A DNA stretch of 7,396 nucleotides from Desulfobacterales bacterium (GTDB lineage Bacteria > Desulfobacterota > Desulfobacteria > Desulfobacterales > JAFDCJ01), in the NCBI GenBank assembly GCA_020345785.1, contig CP070771.1:4619796-4627191 (forward strand). Reading direction: 5' to 3'. Made by a program: the position numbers and the translations under genes. Below, piece after piece: positions 5,409 through 7,396 of the stretch; the stretch's first letter is position 1, and every line of letters begins with the position of its first letter. The notes under the pieces are model-generated. The model saw only the letters and a program-made list of their open reading frames with translations. It had not been told where the DNA came from and searched no databases.

Positions 5409-5969
5409 ATGCTTAAAGTTAAAACTAAAAACTGGATATTACTGGCAGCTGGTTTTGTTATTTTTGCGTTGGCCGGCTGCCACGCCAAACCTTATGATTA
5501 TGAACCGACTGCGGGAGAAATGAAAAAAGGCCCCGGTGTTTTCAGTGGTGAAGATGGGAAGTTTACCATCTACGACTCCAAGAAGGACGGCGCTTTCCCG
5601 CAAGACTCGGATACCAAATCCGGGGGGGCAGCGGCGGTGGCAGGCTCCCAGCCCGACCAGCAATCCGGTCAAGGGCCTGACAAGACCCAGGAGTTTGAGG
5701 AGTTTCAGGAATTCCAGCAGTGGCAGAAGGAAAAAAAACAATTCCGTGAATATCAGGAGTGGAAAAAGTCGGCTGAAGGCTCCGCTGATTTAAAGGAATT
5801 CCAGGAGTATCAGCAATGGCAGAAAACCGCCAAGGGCTCCTCTGATTTCAGGGAATTCCAAGAGTACCAGCAGTGGCTGAAGACTGCCAGAACTTCAGCT
5901 GAATATAGAGAGTTTTTGGAATGGAAGGAATTTAAGGCCTATCAGGAGTGGAAAAAGAGCCAGAAATAA
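5409..5969 (+). CDS. Lipoprotein with 19-residue FQEYQQW tandem repeats
   Basis: The product has 186 residues. A lysine-rich n-region and hydrophobic core lead to the lipobox LAGC, giving lipidation at Cys24. The next residue is His, not Asp, so outer-membrane sorting is expected. A Gly/Ser/Gln-rich, probably flexible segment spans about 60-95. The C-terminal half is strongly charged and helical-looking, and it contains three 19-residue tandem repeats (112-130, 131-149, 150-168) flanked by partial copies. Each repeat carries F-x-E-Y-Q-x-W-x-K. The spacing of Phe, Tyr and Trp suggests an amphipathic helix or rod. I do not recognise a named family. The gene lies 15 bp after the porin; AGGA at 5395-5398 and GAGG just before the ATG are possible ribosome-binding sites. 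A porin partner or an envelope tether is a reasonable guess, not a demonstrated role. Confidence 0.88.
   Translation: MLKVKTKNWILLAAGFVIFALAGCHAKPYDYEPTAGEMKKGPGVFSGEDGKFTIYDSKKDGAFPQDSDTKSGGAAAVAGSQPDQQSGQGPDKTQEFEEFQEFQQWQKEKKQFREYQEWKKSAEGSADLKEFQEYQQWQKTAKGSSDFREFQEYQQWLKTARTSAEYREFLEWKEFKAYQEWKKSQK
5742..5912 (+). repeat. Three in-frame 57-bp tandem repeats in the lipoprotein gene
   Basis: Units at 5742-5798, 5799-5855 and 5856-5912 each encode 19 residues starting F-(R/Q)-E-Y-Q-(E/Q)-W. The units are related but not identical at the DNA level, with many synonymous and conservative changes, so the duplication is not very recent. Partial units at about 5694-5741 and 5913-5966 flank the array. 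The unit length is a multiple of three, so copy-number change would keep the frame. Confidence 0.85.
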
Positions 5970-6000
5970 AGATTCCTTGATAAAAAAATTTCTCGCCACG

Positions 6001-6032
6001 AAAAAGGCGGGGCCAATGGCCCTGCCTTTTTT
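6001..6032 (+). terminator. Strong intrinsic terminator of the porin-lipoprotein operon
   Basis: AAAAAGGCGGGGCC (6001-6014) pairs with GGCCCTGCCTTTTT (6018-6031) across a three-base loop. This gives a 14-bp stem with a single G-U pair and a run of six T residues on the 3' side. It lies 32 bp after the lipoprotein stop codon. The A-run on the left also makes it usable on the opposite strand, although no minus-strand gene ends here. Confidence 0.93.
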
Positions 6033-6078
6033 ATTAAATCCGAAGTCGAAAGGTAGAGTGAATAATTGCGGATTCGTA

Positions 6079-6094
6079 TTTATATATATTGGGG
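6079..6094 (+). promoter_or_regulatory. Upstream NrdR-box-like site
   Basis: TTTATATATATTGGGG matches the NrdR-box consensus acaCwAtATaTwGtgt (recalled, not looked up) at 10 of 16 positions, including all of positions 5-13. Its centre lies exactly 31 bp from that of the second box, about three helical turns, which is the arrangement known for tandem NrdR sites. Alone it would be unconvincing; the pairing raises its credibility. Confidence 0.5.
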
Positions 6095-6104
6095 TGTTTT
6101 TTTA

Positions 6105-6133
6105 TTGACATACAATATGTTGTATGCGATGGT
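6105..6133 (+). promoter_or_regulatory. Candidate promoter of nrdJ overlapped by the NrdR-like boxes
   Basis: TTGACA (6105-6110) is a perfect -35 element. At a 17-bp spacing the -10 is a poor GATGGT (6128-6133). An alternative pair is TTGGGG (6089-6094) with a good TACAAT (6111-6116), 16 bp apart. In either case the promoter is interleaved with the two NrdR-like boxes, so a bound repressor would block polymerase. Transcripts from here would carry a leader of about 420-435 nt before nrdJ. Confidence 0.4.
6110..6125 (+). promoter_or_regulatory. Downstream NrdR-box-like palindrome
   Basis: ATACAATATGTTGTAT matches the NrdR-box consensus at 13 of 16 positions. It sits inside a perfect dyad, CATACAA (6109-6115) and TTGTATG (6120-6126), with a 4-bp centre. 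The next gene downstream is a ribonucleotide reductase, the normal target of NrdR, a zinc and nucleotide-binding ATP-cone repressor. The nrdR gene itself is not in the window. Confidence 0.65.
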
Positions 6134-6557
6134 AAATTGTTTTGAAATAATCAGGTGGCCTGTTATGCCTGAGACGTTCCATCGGCACCGATTTAATAGA
6201 TTTCCGGCCGAACGGTTTATTATTCCTCGTTCGCTGTCGCTCGAATCCTGTTGCCAGGAAATAGTATTATACGAACGACATCATTCATTGCGCATACATA
6301 CACAGCGTTATGCAGGTTTTATTCTGATGGGGTCGTTTTTAGTTAAACGATTCAAAGACCGATGCGAAATTCATTAAACGCCGTGTTTTATCGGTGCCCT
6401 TTTCATCTTAGTCACCATCCTGGGTTGAAAATTCTAAAAAAGGGTGTATTTTCATAGATCCGGACTGTTTCTGACTTGGCTTTAATTTAGAGTAGTCGGT
6501 TCGGTTTGCAAAAATTGTATTTTCAATAAAAATCAGTGCTTGTCGAGGAGAAGTTCA
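6134..6557 (+). other. Long leader or intergenic region before nrdJ with many inverted repeats
   Basis: No gene is supported in this 424-bp stretch. It holds several complementary segments: CAGG/CCTG (6152-6162); GGCACCGAT (6184-6192) with ATCGGTGCC (6390-6398), a 9-bp long-range match; TCGTTCG (6227-6233), which can pair with CGAACGA (6272-6278) or, for six bases, with CGAACG (6209-6214); GCATA/TATGC (6292-6313); TCGTTT/AAACGA (6333-6350); and TGAAAAT/ATTTTCA (6426-6454). If transcribed from the promoter near 6105 it could fold as a regulatory leader. I found no B12-box or other known riboswitch motif. An open frame from a TTG at 6066 to 6377 crosses it but does not look like a real protein. 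Confidence 0.4.
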
Positions 6558-7396
6558 ATGGGGGAGAAAGGCAAATTCTTAGTTACCAATGAAGGGCGTT
6601 TTGATTTGGGTACCCACATGTGGGATGATCAGCTGTTTACGGATCTCCTGGTAAGGGACAACCCCATTGATACGGACCAGGCGATGGGCATCAGCCGCTC
6701 GCTGCGGGAAGAGATCACCCGCATGGAGTTTCAAACCATCACCATGTCGTTTATCGAAAAGATGATCGAATCAAAGTTGATGGAGTACGGCTTGACAAAA
6801 CCTTCTCCCATCCGGCTGGATCAGTCCATCTTTGTTCAGGGGCGTCTGAATCTTTCAGAGAATGCCAGAAGGGTTCTCAGAAGAAGGTATCTGAAAAAAG
6901 ACAGCCAAGGCAACGTCATCGAGACACCGGAGCAGATGTTCCGCCGGGTCGCCCGCCATATTGCCAAAGCCGAGAAAAAATTCGGCGGCGATGAAAAGCG
7001 GGTCAAGGAATTGCAAAAGCTTTTTTACAAGATGATGACCGAGTCTAAATTTTTGCCGAATTCCCCCACCCTGATGAATGCCGGACGCAGACTGGGTCAG
7101 TTGGCCGCCTGTTTTGTGCTGCCGGTTGAAGACAGCATGGAGGGAATTTTCGGCGCGTTGCGAAACGCCGCCCTCATTCATAAATCAGGGGGCGGGACCG
7201 GTTTCGCTTTCTCCCGCCTCCGCCCGAAAAACAGCACCGTGGGCACCACCGGCGGGGTGGCCTCGGGTCCGGTTTCGTTTATGAAAATATTCAATACCGC
7301 CACCGAACAGGTCAAACAGGGCGGCACCCGGCGGGGGGCCAACATGGCCATATTAAAAGTGGATCACCCGGATATTATGGAATTTATCCACAGCAA
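6558..7396 (+). CDS. Vitamin B12-dependent class II ribonucleotide reductase, 5' part
   Basis: This frame is open to the window edge, giving the first 279 residues of a much longer enzyme. NrdJ reduces ribonucleotides to deoxyribonucleotides using adenosylcobalamin as radical source, so it works with or without oxygen. The start is well supported: GAGGAG (6545-6550) lies seven bases before ATG 6558. Residues 1 to about 80 form a helical N-terminal part that may be a divergent ATP-cone. The catalytic domain begins near 85 and shows the class II signatures [42 protein letters not shown], and [11 protein letters not shown] followed by DHPDIMEFI. Cys185 is the expected first member of the redox-active pair. 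The thiyl-radical Cys and the finger loop lie outside the window. Upstream NrdR-like boxes suggest repression when dNTP or ATP pools change. Confidence 0.95.
   Translation, partial: MGEKGKFLVTNEGRFDLGTHMWDDQLFTDLLVRDNPIDTDQAMGISRSLREEITRMEFQTITMSFIEKMIESKLMEYGLTKPSPIRLDQSIFVQGRLNLSENARRVLRRRYLKKDSQGNVIETPEQMFRRVARHIAKAEKKFGGDEKRVKELQKLFYKMMTESKFLPNSPTLMNAGRRLGQLAACFVLPVEDSMEGIFGALRNAALIHKSGGGTGFAFSRLRPKNSTVGTTGGVASGPVSFMKIFNTATEQVKQGGTRRGANMAILKVDHPDIMEFIHS

Noticed and set aside
5742..5912. CRISPR-like array
   Set aside because: The repeats are in frame within a lipoprotein gene, lack unique spacers, and vary between units as coding repeats do.
6066..6377. Plus-strand open frame of 103 codons starting at TTG
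   Set aside because: There is no ribosome-binding site, the start is rare, the predicted protein is unlike any family, and it runs through the NrdR-like boxes and the inverted repeats. An open stretch of this length is plausible by chance.
6134..6557. Cobalamin riboswitch in the nrdJ leader
   Set aside because: Looked for because the enzyme needs B12, but there is no B12-box, no GCCACTG core and no recognisable aptamer architecture. B12 riboswitches also usually control the B12-independent alternative enzymes.

Overview
The window looks like chromosomal DNA from a Gram-negative anaerobe, most likely a Desulfobacterota (deltaproteobacterial, Desulfobacterales-like) bacterium. This is inferred from the style of the proteins: a soluble PAS-PAS NarX-type kinase with a 'DFAPVG' PAS domain, an outer-membrane porin paired with a lipoprotein, and a vitamin-B12-dependent class II ribonucleotide reductase. 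It also fits the moderate GC content and the short period-7 repeats in intergenic DNA. No rRNA, tRNA, transposase, integrase or CRISPR array is visible.

Layout from left to right. Bases 1-173 are non-coding as far as I can tell and hold a small heptanucleotide repeat. Bases 174-725 (minus) encode a seven-helix DUF4203/TMEM198-like membrane protein. A divergent spacer with a candidate promoter and a dyad leads into a soluble histidine kinase (974-2587, plus). It faces, tail to tail, a NarL/LuxR-family response regulator (2756-3412, minus). The 168-bp gap between them is framed by inverted heptad (ATTGAAN) repeats. Divergent from the regulator is a single-domain receiver (3616-4041, plus) in which the phospho-acceptor Asp is replaced by Glu. 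Next comes a two-gene unit: a porin (4332-5393) and a lipoprotein with 19-residue tandem repeats (5409-5969). It is preceded by a sigma-54-like promoter and closed by a strong intrinsic terminator (6001-6032). The last part carries two NrdR-box-like operators 31 bp apart (6079-6125), a leader of about 430 bp with many inverted repeats, and the 5' part of nrdJ (6558 to the window end).

How the genes may work together. The kinase and the NarL-type regulator are probably a cognate pair sensing a cytoplasmic signal, because the kinase has two PAS domains and no membrane segment. The Glu-receiver may be a phosphorylation-independent partner of that pair. The porin and lipoprotein form one envelope operon; whether the two-component system controls it cannot be read from the sequence. 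The ribonucleotide reductase is a separate unit, and its upstream sites fit control by NrdR, the repressor that responds to the nucleotide pool.

The observations most worth a second look are the Asp-to-Glu receiver, the paired NrdR-like boxes placed far upstream of nrdJ with a long structured-looking leader, the inverted heptad arrays between the convergent genes, and the repeat-bearing lipoprotein coupled to the porin.
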